A stretch of DNA of 64,000 nucleotides from Cyanobacteria bacterium FACHB-63 (GCA_014695255.1 JACJNX010000060.1:62001-126000), one strand, 5' to 3'; positions 1 through 10,379 are shown, counted from the first letter of the stretch. Notes: generated by a model not told the origin, from the sequence alone. Numbers and translations: made by a program.

Positions 1-141
1 CTCCTAGGCTTTCCTGTGAGCTTACCGCGTTTCGGAATCACAATCTATTGTCAAGAACCTATAACAAAGCAAGATTTTGTAGTATTAGATACAGAATTTA
101 TCTGTTATATTATTCATATAACCAAGAACGGAGAACAGAGT

Positions 142-327
142 ATGTCTATTCAAGATCAAGCACGAGCATTGATGGTACGTCACCGCCAAATGATGCGGAA
201 TCGCGAACAATCCATGTTGTCGCGTCAAGCGAATGAAATTGGAATGCCTTCAGAATCCGCGCAAGTGGTTCACAACAAAACAACGAACCTCGAAGGCTAC
301 GATCGCAGCAACGTTGGCTTAAGCTAA
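142..327 (+). CDS. Small unknown protein (61 aa)
   Basis: I do not recognise this family. The frame is open further upstream, but the ATG at 142 sits 5 to 10 bases after a purine-rich GGAGAACAGAG, a convincing ribosome binding site. The product is very polar, with Arg/Gln/Met-rich helical-looking sequence in the first 35 residues (ALMVRHRQMMRNREQSM) and a Ser/Asn/Gly-rich tail. There is no signal peptide or membrane segment. It is monocistronic, followed 28 bases later by a good intrinsic terminator. A soluble regulatory or stress peptide is possible, but no function can be assigned. Confidence 0.6.
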   Translation: MSIQDQARALMVRHRQMMRNREQSMLSRQANEIGMPSESAQVVHNKTTNLEGYDRSNVGLS

Positions 328-355
328 TTGAAAAATTTAGGACTAGAGTTAAGCA

Positions 356-383
356 GGCGTTCTTCAGGCGAAGAGCGCCTTTT
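356..383 (+). terminator. Intrinsic terminator of the small upstream gene
   Basis: A 10-bp stem (356-365 with 370-379, one G-U pair) has a 4-base AGGC loop and is followed directly by TTTT. It lies 28 bases after the stop at 327 and separates that gene from metH. Confidence 0.75.
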
Positions 384-570
384 AACGTGGAATTGAGTTT
401 TAAAGGGGCGAATCGATCGCTCTCTCCAAAAACGAAATAAATATGTCAAAGTTGAAATATGTCGCTATTGTGAAGTGTCACGATGGCGGCTTTTCGTTGC
501 CACCAAATTCAACTTAAAAAGAACTCAGGTTTTTTACTCAATCTGTCGTTTAGTTGCTGAAGTTTCTGTT

Positions 571-3500
571 ATGAATAGTGCCTTCCTAGCCCGCCTTCAC
601 AGTCCTGAGCGCCCTGTCATTGTGTTTGATGGCGCGATGGGGACAAATATTCAGTCTCAGAATTTAACAGCTGAAGACTTTGGAGGAGCCGAGTACGAGG
701 GCTGTAATGAATATCTAGTGCAGACGAAACCAGAAGCGATCTCTAAAGTTCACTGTGATTTTCTAGCAGCAGGCGCAGACGTAATTGAAACCGATACGTT
801 CGGTACCAGTCCATTTGTGTTGGCAGAATATGGATTACAGGATCAAGCGTATGACCTGAGCAAAAAAGCCGCAGAACTAGCGAAACATTGTGCAGCAGAG
901 TTTTCGACTCCGGAGAAACCGAGATTTGTTGCAGGTTCCATGGGTCCCGGAACAAAGCTGCCGACCTTGGGACACATTACTTACGACGAACTAAAGGAAG
1001 CCTTTACGGTTCAAGCAGAAGGCTTGTTTGATGGGGGTGTGGACTTATTCATCATCGAAACCTGTCAGGATGTGTTGCAGATTAAAGCGGCATTAAACGC
1101 AGTAGAAGCGGTGTTTGCCAAAAAAGGAGAGCGTCGCCCTTTGATGGTTTCGGTCACGATGGAAGTTCAGGGCACGATGCTTGTCGGAACCGATATCAGT
1201 GGCGTGTTAGCGATTTTAGAGCCGTATCCGATCGACATTCTCGGTTTGAACTGTGCGACCGGACCCGATCGCATGGCAGAACACATCAAATATCTAACTG
1301 AAAATGCGCCATTTGTGGTGTCTTGTATCCCCAACGCAGGCTTACCCGAAAATATCGGCGGTCATGCTCACTACAAATTAACGCCTGTTGAACTTCAGAT
1401 GGCGCTGCATAAATTCATTGAAGATTGGGGCGTTCAAGTCATTGGTGGCTGTTGTGGCACTCGTCCAGACCACATCAAAGCATTGGCAGAAGCAGCCGCC
1501 ACAATGACCCCGAAAGAACGTAAAGTTCGAGTGAATGAACGCGCCTGGATGAATGGTCAGGTATTTGAATCTGAAACACCCAGACCCACGCTCGGATACA
1601 CACCTTCAGCAGCATCAATTTACACCGCACAACCCTATGAGCAAGACAATTCTTTCTTGATCGTGGGTGAAAGATTGAACGCGAGCGGATCGAAGAAAGT
1701 CCGCGAATTGTTGAATGTGGATGATTGGGATGGATTAATTGCGATCGCAAAATCCCAAGTCAAAGAAGGCGCTCACGTTCTCGATGTCAACGTCGATTAT
1801 GTCGGACGCGATGGCGAACGTGACATGAAAGAATTGGTGTCGCGCTTAGTGACAAATGTCACGATCCCCCTGATGCTCGACTCGACCGAATGGCAAAAGA
1901 TGGAGGCAGGGCTAAAAGTTGCGGGTGGTAAGTGCATTCTTAACTCGACCAACTACGAAGATGGCGATGAGCGATTCTTCAAAGTGTTAGAGCTTGCCAA
2001 AGAATATGGCGCAGGTGTCGTGATTGGAACGATCGACGAAGAAGGCATGGCGAGAACGGCTGAGAAGAAATTCCAGATTGCCCAACGGGCTTATCGGGAT
2101 GCGCTAGAGTTTGGCATTCCGCCGCATGAAATCTTTTTCGATACCTTGGCGTTGCCGATTTCAACCGGGATCGAAGAAGACCGTGAGAATGCGAAAGCGA
2201 CGATCGAGTCAATCCGGATGATTCGCGAAAATCTGCCGGGTGTGCATTTCATGTTGGGTGTATCGAACGTTTCATTCGGTTTGAGTCCGGCAGCCCGAAT
2301 TACCCTGAATTCGATGTTCCTGCACGAAGCCACTAAAGTTGGAATGGATGGCGCGATCGTATCGGCTGCGAAGATTTTGCCGATCGCCAAAATCAATCCC
2401 GAACATCAAGAAGTCTGTTTAGATTTGATTTACGATCGTCGCCGCTTTGAAGGCGATATCTGCGTTTATGATCCGCTCACGAAGCTCACTCAACTATTTG
2501 AAGGTGTGAGCGCGAAAGATGCGCGATCGAACAATACCTTGGCGGATTTACCGATCGAAGAACGCTTGAAGCAGCACATTATCGATGGTGAACGCATTGG
2601 ATTAGAAGATGGGTTAAAGCTTGCATTAGAAACCTATGAGCCGTTGCATATCATTAACACTTTCTTACTGGATGGGATGAAAGTGGTCGGTGAATTGTTC
2701 GGCTCAGGTCAAATGCAGTTACCGTTCGTGTTGCAGTCTGCGGAGACAATGAAATCCGCTGTGGCGTTTCTTGAACCATTTATGGAGAAAAAGAGCGATG
2801 ACAGCGGTAAAGGTAAATTCTTGATCGCAACGGTTAAAGGTGATGTTCACGATATTGGTAAGAACCTTGTTGACATTATCTTGACCAACAACGGTTACAA
2901 AGTGATTAACTTAGGGATTAAACAGCCTGTTGACGCAATTATTGATGCTTACGTTCAGCATCAGCCCGATTGTATTGCGATGAGTGGTTTGCTCGTGAAA
3001 TCCACCGCATTCATGAAGGAAAATCTAGAAGTCTTCAACGAAAAAGGAATCAATGTTCCAGTGATTCTCGGTGGTGCGGCACTGACTCCGAAATTTGTCT
3101 ATGAAGATTGCCAGAATGTTTACAAAGGTCAAGTAATCTACGGGCGCGATGCGTTTGCAGACTTGACCTTTATGGATCGATTGATGCCTGCGAAGAAAGA
3201 AGGACTCTGGAGTGATCTCGAAGGCTTTCAAGGCGATTATGTTCAGTTTAATCAGAAAGGGCGTAAAGCGATCGACCAAGCCGAGCGCGAACTCAACGGC
3301 GAACCAGAGCCGAAGTCGAACGAACCGGAAGTGATCGATTTAGCGCGATCGGAGGCAGTCGCGATCGGTATTCCGCGTCCAACGCCGCCTTTCTGGGGAA
3401 CGAGGGTTCTCAATCCTGAAAACCTCTCGATCGATGAACTCTTTTGGTATTTGGATTTGCAAGCGCTGTTTGTCGGACAGTGGCAATTCCGCAAGCCAAA

Positions 3501-4203
3501 AGACCAATCGCGTGAAGAATACGATGCGTTTCTAGCTGAGAAAGTTTATCCGGTGCTCGATCGTTGGAAACAGCGTATCCGCACCGAAAATCTTTTGCAT
3601 CCTCACTTGATTTATGGCTATTTCCCTTGCGTTGCAGAAGGAAATTCCGTTCACGTTTACAATCCGGTTGTGATTGAGAAAGGCTTAACCCCTGAAACCG
3701 CTACTCCGATTGTTACCTGGACATTTCCGCGCCAGAAGTCACTCCGCCGTTTGTGCATTGCTGACTTCTTCCGACCGATCGCCGAAAATCAGTTCGATGT
3801 CCTACCGATGCAAGCCGTCACAATGGGACATATTGCAACCGAAGTGGCACAAGAACTTTTCAAAGCGAACAACTATACCGAGTATCTGTACTTCCACGGC
3901 ATGGCAGTACAGATGGCGGAAGCGCTGGCAGAGTGGGCACACGCTCGAATTCGTCGAGAGTTAGGTTACGGTGATTCCGAACCGGATAACATTCGCGATA
4001 TGTTAGCGCAGCGTTATCAAGGATCGCGCTATAGCTTCGGCTATCCGGCTTGTCCGAATGTGTCGGATCAGTTCAAACAGTTGGAGCTATTAGACACAGA
4101 GCGGGTTGGAATGTCGATGGATGAAAGTGAGCAGCTTTATCCAGAGCAATCGACGACTGCATTTGTGGTCTATCACCCGACTGCGAAATACTTCAGCGCG
4201 TAG
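571..4203 (+). CDS. metH: Cobalamin-dependent methionine synthase
   Basis: Cytosolic MetH transfers a methyl group from 5-methyltetrahydrofolate to homocysteine through methylcobalamin, giving methionine and tetrahydrofolate. All four modules are visible in the 1210 aa. The homocysteine domain has the zinc cysteines (LNCATG, Cys228; GGCCGT, Cys294-295). The pterin-binding domain lies around residues 355-620. The B12 domain has the DxHxxG motif (GDVHDIGKN, His760 as lower cobalt ligand). The C-terminal AdoMet reactivation domain has [11 protein letters not shown]. The ATG at 571 fits the family start ([10 protein letters not shown] at about residue 20); the frame is open back to 475 but those 32 residues are not family-like. 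Monocistronic. I saw no cobalamin riboswitch in the leader. Confidence 0.97.
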   Translation: MNSAFLARLHSPERPVIVFDGAMGTNIQSQNLTAEDFGGAEYEGCNEYLVQTKPEAISKVHCDFLAAGADVIETDTFGTSPFVLAEYGLQDQAYDLSKKAAELAKHCAAEFSTPEKPRFVAGSMGPGTKLPTLGHITYDELKEAFTVQAEGLFDGGVDLFIIETCQDVLQIKAALNAVEAVFAKKGERRPLMVSVTMEVQGTMLVGTDISGVLAILEPYPIDILGLNCATGPDRMAEHIKYLTENAPFVVSCIPNAGLPENIGGHAHYKLTPVELQMALHKFIEDWGVQVIGGCCGTRPDHIKALAEAAATMTPKERKVRVNERAWMNGQVFESETPRPTLGYTPSAASIYTAQPYEQDNSFLIVGERLNASGSKKVRELLNVDDWDGLIAIAKSQVKEGAHVLDVNVDYVGRDGERDMKELVSRLVTNVTIPLMLDSTEWQKMEAGLKVAGGKCILNSTNYEDGDERFFKVLELAKEYGAGVVIGTIDEEGMARTAEKKFQIAQRAYRDALEFGIPPHEIFFDTLALPISTGIEEDRENAKATIESIRMIRENLPGVHFMLGVSNVSFGLSPAARITLNSMFLHEATKVGMDGAIVSAAKILPIAKINPEHQEVCLDLIYDRRRFEGDICVYDPLTKLTQLFEGVSAKDARSNNTLADLPIEERLKQHIIDGERIGLEDGLKLALETYEPLHIINTFLLDGMKVVGELFGSGQMQLPFVLQSAETMKSAVAFLEPFMEKKSDDSGKGKFLIATVKGDVHDIGKNLVDIILTNNGYKVINLGIKQPVDAIIDAYVQHQPDCIAMSGLLVKSTAFMKENLEVFNEKGINVPVILGGAALTPKFVYEDCQNVYKGQVIYGRDAFADLTFMDRLMPAKKEGLWSDLEGFQGDYVQFNQKGRKAIDQAERELNGEPEPKSNEPEVIDLARSEAVAIGIPRPTPPFWGTRVLNPENLSIDELFWYLDLQALFVGQWQFRKPKDQSREEYDAFLAEKVYPVLDRWKQRIRTENLLHPHLIYGYFPCVAEGNSVHVYNPVVIEKGLTPETATPIVTWTFPRQKSLRRLCIADFFRPIAENQFDVLPMQAVTMGHIATEVAQELFKANNYTEYLYFHGMAVQMAEALAEWAHARIRRELGYGDSEPDNIRDMLAQRYQGSRYSFGYPACPNVSDQFKQLELLDTERVGMSMDESEQLYPEQSTTAFVVYHPTAKYFSA

Positions 4204-4298
4204 GGAGCGATCGATTTATGGGATTGGCGAGGTGCGATCGTCCTCTGAAGCGATCGCATCTCTCTTGCTATCGTATAAGCAGCACGTTTTGGGAAATT

Positions 4299-4883
4299 AT
4301 GATGCAAGCCACCGAAGTTGCAAAGTGCTACACGCCTGAAGAATACCTCGCACGAGAAGAGACAGCCGAATTCAAAAGCGAATATCACGATGGAGAAATC
4401 GTTCCCATGACGGGCGGATCGCTGAATCACAACAGAATTATTAATCGGCTCTGTGCTCACTTACTCTCAGCGCTACGCGGTAAAAATCACGAACCTTTCT
4501 CCAGTGATGTTCGATTGTGGCTTCCGCAGCATCGTAAGTTCGTTTACCCAGATGTAATGGTGATTGAGGGTGGACCTGTTCTCTATCAGAATCGAGTGGA
4601 TACAGTCGTAAATCCTAAAGTGATTATCGAAGTCCTGTCGAAGTCAACACAGGACTATGATATGAATGACAAATTTAGATACTACCGATCGATCCCCGAA
4701 CTCCAAGAATACATTCTGGTCAATCAGTATTTTGTCGATGTGCAGCAATACACCAAAACCGATCAAGACTTTTGGATTTATCGCAGCTATGAATCGATCG
4801 AAAACACTTTGAAATTTGGCACGATCGAGGCTGAAATCACACTCTCTGAAATTTACGAAGGCATTTCGTTTGATGCAGTTTAG
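4299..4883 (+). CDS. Uma2 family (DUF820) putative endonuclease
   Basis: This is a member of the Uma2/COG4636 family, a PD-(D/E)XK-fold group greatly expanded in cyanobacteria whose biological role is unclear. The protein has about 194 aa. The nuclease-like core shows a PDVMV strand with its Asp, then EVLSKST with the Glu, and a later Lys in NDKFRYYR, in the order expected for the fold. The N-terminal signature YTPEEYLAREETAEFKSEYHDGE is typical. The start is one of two adjacent ATGs (4299 or 4302). A hairpin follows the stop. The window also carries two decayed relatives (6849-7289 and 55854-55988). Confidence 0.88.
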   Translation: MMQATEVAKCYTPEEYLAREETAEFKSEYHDGEIVPMTGGSLNHNRIINRLCAHLLSALRGKNHEPFSSDVRLWLPQHRKFVYPDVMVIEGGPVLYQNRVDTVVNPKVIIEVLSKSTQDYDMNDKFRYYRSIPELQEYILVNQYFVDVQQYTKTDQDFWIYRSYESIENTLKFGTIEAEITLSEIYEGISFDAV

Positions 4884-4892
4884 AAACCAAAA

Positions 4893-4951
4893 GACGATCG
4901 CGCATTCTAATCTCGGTAAGGCGTTAGAAATAGCCGAGTAGCGCGATCGTC
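4893..4951 (+). terminator. Hairpin after the Uma2 gene, probable terminator
   Basis: A perfect 11-bp inverted repeat built on a HIP1 core (4893-4903 with 4941-4951) begins 10 bases after the Uma2 stop and is followed by GAAAAATAG. The loop contains smaller complementary segments. The T-tract is poor, so termination is inferred. Confidence 0.5.
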
Positions 4952-4979
4952 GAAAAATAGTTTTCTTATCACTCTAAAA

Positions 4980-5144
4980 TTAGTCTCGATGTTCTTGAGA
5001 CTCGCAGCCTTGCATTAAACAGCGCTCTAACAATGCAACGCGGTAATAATACGAATAACGGCGCGGATTTAGAATCAACGGACAGGCAATGTGAAAAAGT
5101 GGCTGATTAAGATATTGCCAAAGCGGGAATTGAAGTTTTAACAT
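4980..5144 (-). CDS. Possible small unknown protein (54 aa)
   Basis: This is a tentative call. An ATG at 5144 opens 54 codons ending in an Arg/Tyr-rich segment (LILNPRRYSYYYRVALLERC) that reads like folded-protein sequence. The frame continues upstream to a GTG at 5204. No family is recognised and no strong ribosome binding site is visible. It sits alone in a 424-base gap between the Uma2 gene and the aminotransferase, on the same strand as the latter, and would be read after it. It may equally be a chance frame. Confidence 0.35.
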   Translation of the reverse strand: MLKLQFPLWQYLNQPLFHIACPLILNPRRYSYYYRVALLERCLMQGCESQEHRD

Positions 5145-5307
5145 GAGCAGCCATGATGAAAGTACCAAGTGAAGGGCGACACTGAGGAAGTTCAAACTTC
5201 GCACCCTGAGTCGTCTACTGGTTCTAGAATGGCAAACTTTCCCCCTAATTTTCTTGGTAAAAATTACGGATTCTGCTTGAGTGATTCACGCCAAAAAATC
5301 AGTAATC

Positions 5308-6480
5308 TTAATGAGAGAATTTAGGGTGTAATAGGGACAGCAAAGATTTTCCTAAATACTCGTATTGCTCAGGTGTGTTGTAAAGCTGAGCAGAAATGCG
5401 AACCAATCGCCTCGGTGCTTGCGGAAACGGCACGATCGGTACCTCGATATCAAATTTCTCGTATAACGCATCTTGGAGTTCAAGATAAGAGCCATCAGGA
5501 AGCGGAATCGTCGCCAGTGAGCCGATCATTTCTTCCGGGCAAGGTGGTGCAACATTCAGCAGGTCACAAAGTCGAGTCCGAGCGGCGATCGCAGTCGATC
5601 GATTTCTGGCTCTTAGTTCTGCCCAACCGCCCGGAAGCAGCGAACCCATAAACTCGATCGCGCTCTTAACTGAAAGATAAGCCGTTGGATCATCGGTTCC
5701 CATCCAATCAAACTCAAGCTGAAATCGAGAACGATCGCGCCTCGGAGAATTCGCGCCATGACTAATCGTGAGCGGTCGAATCTCAGCTTGTCTCTCCTTT
5801 TTCACGTACAGAAAAGCTGCTCCTTTCGGCGCACACATCCACTTATGACAAGTCGAGGCGTAATACGTTGCACCCAATTCGCCTAAGTTCAAATCGACCA
5901 TGCCTGGAGCGTGAGCGCCATCGATTATCGTATCAATTCCGCGATCGGACAAAGCCCGAACAATCTGCGCGATCGGAAAAACCATTCCGGTTTGACTCAC
6001 CACATGATCAATTAAAGCAAGTCGCGTTCGATCGCTCACCTTAGAAAGCACTGCCTCAGTCACTTGCTCCGGGGACTCGATCGGATAGGGAACCTCTGCC
6101 ACAACAACCGATGCCCCCGACCTCGCCGCCACAAAATCGAGCGCGTTCCGGCAGGCGTTATATTCTTGACTTGTAGTGAGCAGTTCATCGTTTGAAGAGA
6201 AAGTGAGCGATCGTAACACCGCATTCACGCCTGTTGTGGCATTCGGCACAAACGCCAATTCCTCAACCTCTGCCCCAACAAACGTCGCCAGTGCTGCTCG
6301 CGCTTGATCTAATAGCCCTTCAAATTCGCGACCTAAAAACCGTAGCGGCTGCCGCTCTAGCCTTGCACGAAATTCTTGCTGCACTTCTAGAACCGTGATC
6401 GGACAGGCTCCGAACGATCCGTGATTCAAAAATGCGCAGGTTGGATCAAGTGACCAAAACTGCAAAAACTGATTATTCAT
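5308..6480 (-). CDS. PLP-dependent class V aminotransferase (isopenicillin-N-epimerase-like)
   Basis: A 390-aa fold-type I PLP enzyme of the class V group (IscS/epimerase/C-S lyase relatives). The N-terminal LNHGSFG motif is characteristic of the isopenicillin-N epimerase / hercynylcysteine sulfoxide lyase branch. The PLP Asp lies in IIDGAHAPG (Asp187) and the Schiff-base Lys in STCHKW (Lys213). It lacks the IscS catalytic Cys loop, so cysteine desulfuration is unlikely. The ATG is 5 bases from tRNA-Asn on the same strand, so the gene is read downstream of the tRNA. The substrate cannot be told from sequence. Confidence 0.85.
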   Translation of the reverse strand: MNNQFLQFWSLDPTCAFLNHGSFGACPITVLEVQQEFRARLERQPLRFLGREFEGLLDQARAALATFVGAEVEELAFVPNATTGVNAVLRSLTFSSNDELLTTSQEYNACRNALDFVAARSGASVVVAEVPYPIESPEQVTEAVLSKVSDRTRLALIDHVVSQTGMVFPIAQIVRALSDRGIDTIIDGAHAPGMVDLNLGELGATYYASTCHKWMCAPKGAAFLYVKKERQAEIRPLTISHGANSPRRDRSRFQLEFDWMGTDDPTAYLSVKSAIEFMGSLLPGGWAELRARNRSTAIAARTRLCDLLNVAPPCPEEMIGSLATIPLPDGSYLELQDALYEKFDIEVPIVPFPQAPRRLVRISAQLYNTPEQYEYLGKSLLSLLHPKFSH

Positions 6481-6485
6481 CTAAA

Positions 6486-6557
<72 letters not shown>

Positions 6558-6848
6558 TTGCGCTCTCTTGCGAAACCAATAATAACAACAAAGCACCGAT
6601 CTTTGCAAGATATTTCTCAAAATTGCTAAATCATCAATCAGACAGCGGAGTATGGTCAAATGAAAAAACCGCGATCGAGGCAAGCTTCATGGTATCAGAA
6701 CCCTCCATCCTGCACCGTTTACTCAAACTCTCCACCGAGATCGATCGATCGATTCAATGAAATTTTGGTGTTGGTGTTGATCATTGTATTTCCGGGAATT
6801 GTGGGATTCTTGCCGTCGATCGCGAAAACCTAAGCAAGAATTTCAGTT
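6558..6848. other. Gap without a gene
   Basis: This 291-base stretch between tRNA-Asn and the Uma2 pseudogene shows no convincing coding frame. The one plus-strand frame starts inside the tRNA. I see CGATCG-rich sequence and no clear terminator. Confidence 0.5.
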
Positions 6849-7289
6849 TTAGACTTCTTCTGGAGCAATGCCTAATTCTCTGAGTTTGGCAGCTAAACGA
6901 TCGGCGCGTTGTTTTTGTTGTTCGGCACGTTCGTCTCCGGTAGGTAAAAGATTGCCATCGAGATCCCACCAGCGCAACCAGGGTAAATCCTGATTCGCGT
7001 CCCTGCCAAATTCCGAGCTCAACGTTCATGGGTGGAATCGGGTAGTGTCCGCGCCAATTTGGATCAAACTTGGAATAGTGATCTCCGACCAGTTCGTAAA
7101 CTTCGACGGATGCCTTTTCGACTTCGTAAATCGCATAGGCGTTGGGCAAATGGAATTGGTCAGCAACAGGCTTTGCGGATGTTCCTGAAAGTTTTTCACA
7201 AAAGTACCATCCGACTCCGGTAACTGTGTATGATCTGGCAGAGTTAGACGGGAAGATTGCCCGGGCACGTCTGCCGAGGGCATCGTCAT
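6849..7289 (-). pseudogene. Decayed Uma2 (DUF820) gene: internal deletion plus frameshift
   Basis: Reading from an ATG at 7289, the family N-terminus is clear (LPDHTQLPESDGTFVKNFQE, HPQSLLLTNSI). The reading then jumps, in a different frame, to the late part of the family (YAIYEVEKASVEVYELVG, GHYPIPPMNVELGIWQG). Roughly 90 codons holding the nuclease core are missing. Near 7000 a one-base shift is needed to continue with LPWLRWWDLDGNLLP and the usual Arg/Glu coiled tail, RLAAKLRELGIAPEEV, stop at 6849. With the active-site region lost it cannot be a working nuclease. It faces away from the epimerase gene, and 42 bases separate them. Confidence 0.85.
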
Positions 7290-7331
7290 CAGTACATATC
7301 TCCGAAGAACAGTTGCTTTATTTTAATCGCG

Positions 7332-8411
7332 ATGCAAGTTCAGATTCAGACATTCACAGTTCATAAACGGTTCGCGCTTAAAATTAGTCGCGGCACAACG
7401 GCTCAAACCACGAATGTCTGGATCAAGATTGAGCAAGATGGGATCGAAGGATGGGGCGAAGCTTCTCCATTTTCGATCGGTGAACAACCGCAAACAACCG
7501 AAATCATTACCCGTTCTTTGCAAGCGATCGCGCCTCTGCTCAAAGCAATTCATCCGCTCGAACGTCAGCGAATTGGTCAGCTTTTAACTCAATCAAAATT
7601 GCCTTCTGCGGCGCGGGCTGCGATCGATCTTGCTTTACACGATTGGCTCGGAAAGTCCGCCAATTTACCGCTGTGGCAACTGTGGGGATTGGAGCGAGAT
7701 CGGATTGTTCCGACTTCGGTGACGATCGGAATTAATACGCCTGAAGGTGCAAAACAACGAGTCAAAGATTGGCTGGGTCAAGGAACGGTCGAATCTCCCT
7801 GGCAAGATATTCAAGCGCTGAAAGTAAAGCTCGGCAGTCCTGAAGGAATTGCAGCAGACCAAGCGATGTTTGAAGCGGTGCGAGAAGCGGCACCGAACAT
7901 TAATCAGATTAGTGTCGATGCAAATGGGGGATGGACAGTTGAAACGGCGTTAACAATGGCGCATTGGTTGAGCGATCGCAATGTCACTTACATCGAGCAA
8001 CCTTTAGCCAAAGGACAAGAAGCTGAATTACCTAAACTATTCAATCTTTCACCGTTGCCGATTTTTGTCGATGAGAGTTGTTTTGATAGTCGATCGATTC
8101 CGGCGTTAAGCGATCGCGTTCACGGTATCAACATTAAATTGATGAAATCGGGTGGATTAAGTGAAGCACTACGAATGATTGATGTTGCCAAAGCACACAA
8201 TCTCAAAGTTATGTTTGGCTGTTATTCAGATAGTTCATTGTTGAATAGCGCGATCGCACAGTTATCTCCTTTAGCAGATTATCTAGACCTCGATAGTCAT
8301 TTGAATTTAGTAGATGATCCATTTGTCGGTGCAAGCTTTCAAAACGGACGGGTGATTCCAAGCGATCGTCCGGGTTTGGGGGTTGTCTTGAGAGGAGAGA
8401 GATCATGCTGA
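7332..8411 (+). CDS. Enolase-superfamily dipeptide epimerase / DgcA-like racemase
   Basis: A 359-aa mandelate-racemase/muconate-lactonizing-type barrel enzyme. Catalytic landmarks are KVKLG (Lys pair), DANGGW, IEQP and DES (three metal acids), NIKLMKSGG (second general base) and a C-terminal GCYSDSSL segment. These place it near L-Ala-D/L-Glu epimerases. It overlaps the next gene (DUF1611) by 7 bases, so the two are translationally coupled. In marine bacteria a relative of this family (DgcA, N-acetyl-D-Glu racemase) works with a DUF1611 protein (DgcN, D-amino acid N-acetyltransferase). The same role here is inferred from pairing. Alternatives are muropeptide dipeptide recycling or o-succinylbenzoate synthase; no men genes are near. 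The ATG at 7332 aligns with the family start. Confidence 0.85.
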   Translation: MQVQIQTFTVHKRFALKISRGTTAQTTNVWIKIEQDGIEGWGEASPFSIGEQPQTTEIITRSLQAIAPLLKAIHPLERQRIGQLLTQSKLPSAARAAIDLALHDWLGKSANLPLWQLWGLERDRIVPTSVTIGINTPEGAKQRVKDWLGQGTVESPWQDIQALKVKLGSPEGIAADQAMFEAVREAAPNINQISVDANGGWTVETALTMAHWLSDRNVTYIEQPLAKGQEAELPKLFNLSPLPIFVDESCFDSRSIPALSDRVHGINIKLMKSGGLSEALRMIDVAKAHNLKVMFGCYSDSSLLNSAIAQLSPLADYLDLDSHLNLVDDPFVGASFQNGRVIPSDRPGLGVVLRGERSC

Positions 8412-9451
8412 GATCGAGCGATCGGGTTGCGGTGCTATTACACAATGGAATTCAGGGCACACAGGGAAAAACAGGATTAACATTCACTCGCTATCGATCT
8501 GATTCAGTGGTCGCAGTTCTTGATCAAGACTGCGCAGGACAATCCTTTCGGGCATTAACCTCGATCGCGTGTGAAGCCCCGATTGTAAGCTCGATAGTTG
8601 AAGCACTGAAGTATCAGCCTACTGTGTTGTTAATTGGAATTGCACCCTCCGGCGGAGTGTTACCAGATGCTTGGTTAACAGAAATTGAGCAAGCGGTTGA
8701 TGCGGGACTATCGATCGTAAATGGACTTCATACCAAACTTACGCCCAGACTAAAAGATCGCTTACAGCCTAGACAATGGATCTGGGATATTCGCCAAGAG
8801 CCGATCGGGTTAAAGGTCGGAAGTGGTGCAGCGCGATCGCTCCCCTGCTTGAGAGTGCTAACTGTGGGAACGGATATGAGCATCGGTAAGATGTCTACCA
8901 GTTTGGAACTCGATCGCGTGGCTCAAAAACGGGGGATACGATCGAAGTTTCTTGGCACAGGTCAAGCAGGCATGATGATTTGTGGTGATGGCATTCCGCT
9001 CGATGCGATTCGAGTAGACTTTGCCTCTGGAGCCGTTGAACAGTTAGTCATGCGCTCTGCGAACTTTGATCTGCTTCACATTGAAGGACAGGGTTCAATC
9101 TTTAATCCTGCTTCGACTGCAACTTTACCCTTGATTCGAGGTTCCCAGCCCACACATTTAATTCTGGTACACAGAGCCGGACAAACACACATCCGCAACG
9201 TTCCTCACGTCCCGATTCCACCCCTGAAAACTGTGGTTCAGGTTTACGAATCACTAGCAGCAGCGGGTGGAGCATTTGCTCCATGTAAAGTCGCAGCGAT
9301 CGCGCTCAATACCGCTCATCTGGATCAAGAGGCAGCAGAAACAGCGATCGCACAAATTCAGACAGAAACAAACTTACCCTGTACCGATCCAGTTCGATTT
9401 GGAGCAGATACCCTTTTAGATGCAATTCTGAATACTGAACCTGCAATCTAA
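8405..9451 (+). CDS. DUF1611 family protein (DgcN-like)
   Basis: A 348-aa member of the DUF1611 family. The N-terminal half is a Rossmann-like domain. The C-terminal half starts with a P-loop-like VGTDMSIGKMSTSLEL, followed by FLGTGQAGMMICGDG and IEGQGSIFNPAS, all typical of the family. A characterised relative (DgcN) N-acetylates D-glutamate, and its partner DgcA then racemises the product. The start overlaps the epimerase stop by 7 bases, with AGGAGAG of the upstream gene as ribosome binding site. It ends 7 bases from holB, which converges on it. The acetyltransferase activity is inference from family and context. Confidence 0.85.
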   Translation: MLRSSDRVAVLLHNGIQGTQGKTGLTFTRYRSDSVVAVLDQDCAGQSFRALTSIACEAPIVSSIVEALKYQPTVLLIGIAPSGGVLPDAWLTEIEQAVDAGLSIVNGLHTKLTPRLKDRLQPRQWIWDIRQEPIGLKVGSGAARSLPCLRVLTVGTDMSIGKMSTSLELDRVAQKRGIRSKFLGTGQAGMMICGDGIPLDAIRVDFASGAVEQLVMRSANFDLLHIEGQGSIFNPASTATLPLIRGSQPTHLILVHRAGQTHIRNVPHVPIPPLKTVVQVYESLAAAGGAFAPCKVAAIALNTAHLDQEAAETAIAQIQTETNLPCTDPVRFGADTLLDAILNTEPAI

Positions 9452-9458
9452 GTGCAGA

Positions 9459-10376
9459 CTAAGTACAAAGCTCCATCCACATCACTTCCCAAACTAATTG
9501 CGCTTGCACATAAGCTAGCAATTGTTCTTTTGCTTTCTCAAGCAATTGAATTGATCGAGAACTGCGACTCTGTGACCAATACACTTGCTGCAAATAATCA
9601 ATCAACCAAAGCTGGGTTTCACCATCGATCGTTTTCGCGATCGTTCTTCCGATCGTTAAAGCCTGTCTCAGTGATTTCGGTGGATTGATCACAGATTGAA
9701 TGATTTCCGGTGGAATCGATTCAAGTGTAGTTTGATGAACGATCGCAGCTCCCGGACTGCCTTGTGCTAACGCCAGCAATTGCGGTTTCGATAAAATCTC
9801 GGCGTGTCCCACTTGCTTCAACACTTGCGCCATTGAATCAGTATCGAGTCGCGCAAATGGAATTCGCTGACAGCGAGAGACGATCGTTGGTAAAACCGAA
9901 TCTACACTGGTGGCTAATAAAATAATCGTTGCTCTTCCCGGTTCTTCGAGCGTTTTGAGTAACGCATTTGCGGCGGCTTCGGGCATTGTCTCCGCTTGTT
10001 CGATCACGATCGCCGATCGTTGAGCTTCCAAGGGCGGACGACTGAGAAACTGACTAACTTCACGAATTTGCTCTAATCGAATCATCGGCGGCGTTTTGCG
10101 CTTGACTCCAGCCGCTTCAGCCTCGATCGCGCTCAGTCGCTTTCCTTGATGTAAGTAAGTTGGCTCAACCCAAAGTAAATCGGGATGATTACGACTGAGA
10201 ATTCGAGCGCGTGAAGACGACAACAGCGATTCGAGAAAGCATTCAGCCGCAAGACGCTTGCCGATGCCCGCAGTTCCGGTGAACAGATAAGCGGGCGCGA
10301 GACGATCGACAGCGATCGCCCGTTCTAAAAGTTCAACAGCTTGAGATTGACCAATCAGGGTTGCAAAGGCAGACAT
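9459..10376 (-). CDS. holB: DNA polymerase III subunit delta-prime
   Basis: A 305-aa clamp-loader subunit of the AAA+ fold, part of the complex that loads the beta sliding clamp. Visible are the N-terminal LIGQSQAVELLERAI, Walker A GTAGIGKRLAAE, the ALLKTLEEPG segment and the SRC motif (TIVSRCQRIPF) that acts on neighbouring ATP sites. No zinc-module cysteines are seen between Walker A and B, as is common in cyanobacterial delta-prime. It converges with the DUF1611 gene (7-base gap) and is preceded by a small gene 3 bases away. Confidence 0.9.
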   Translation of the reverse strand: MSAFATLIGQSQAVELLERAIAVDRLAPAYLFTGTAGIGKRLAAECFLESLLSSSRARILSRNHPDLLWVEPTYLHQGKRLSAIEAEAAGVKRKTPPMIRLEQIREVSQFLSRPPLEAQRSAIVIEQAETMPEAAANALLKTLEEPGRATIILLATSVDSVLPTIVSRCQRIPFARLDTDSMAQVLKQVGHAEILSKPQLLALAQGSPGAAIVHQTTLESIPPEIIQSVINPPKSLRQALTIGRTIAKTIDGETQLWLIDYLQQVYWSQSRSSRSIQLLEKAKEQLLAYVQAQLVWEVMWMELCT

Positions 10377-10379
10377 AAA

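Noticed and set aside
328-570. Possible cobalamin riboswitch in the metH leader
   Set aside because: I found no B12-box-like GCCACTG element or the expected helices. The gap is only 190 bases after the terminator.
9452-9688. 78-codon plus-strand ORF after the DUF1611 gene
   Set aside because: It is entirely antisense to the end of holB, which is well supported.
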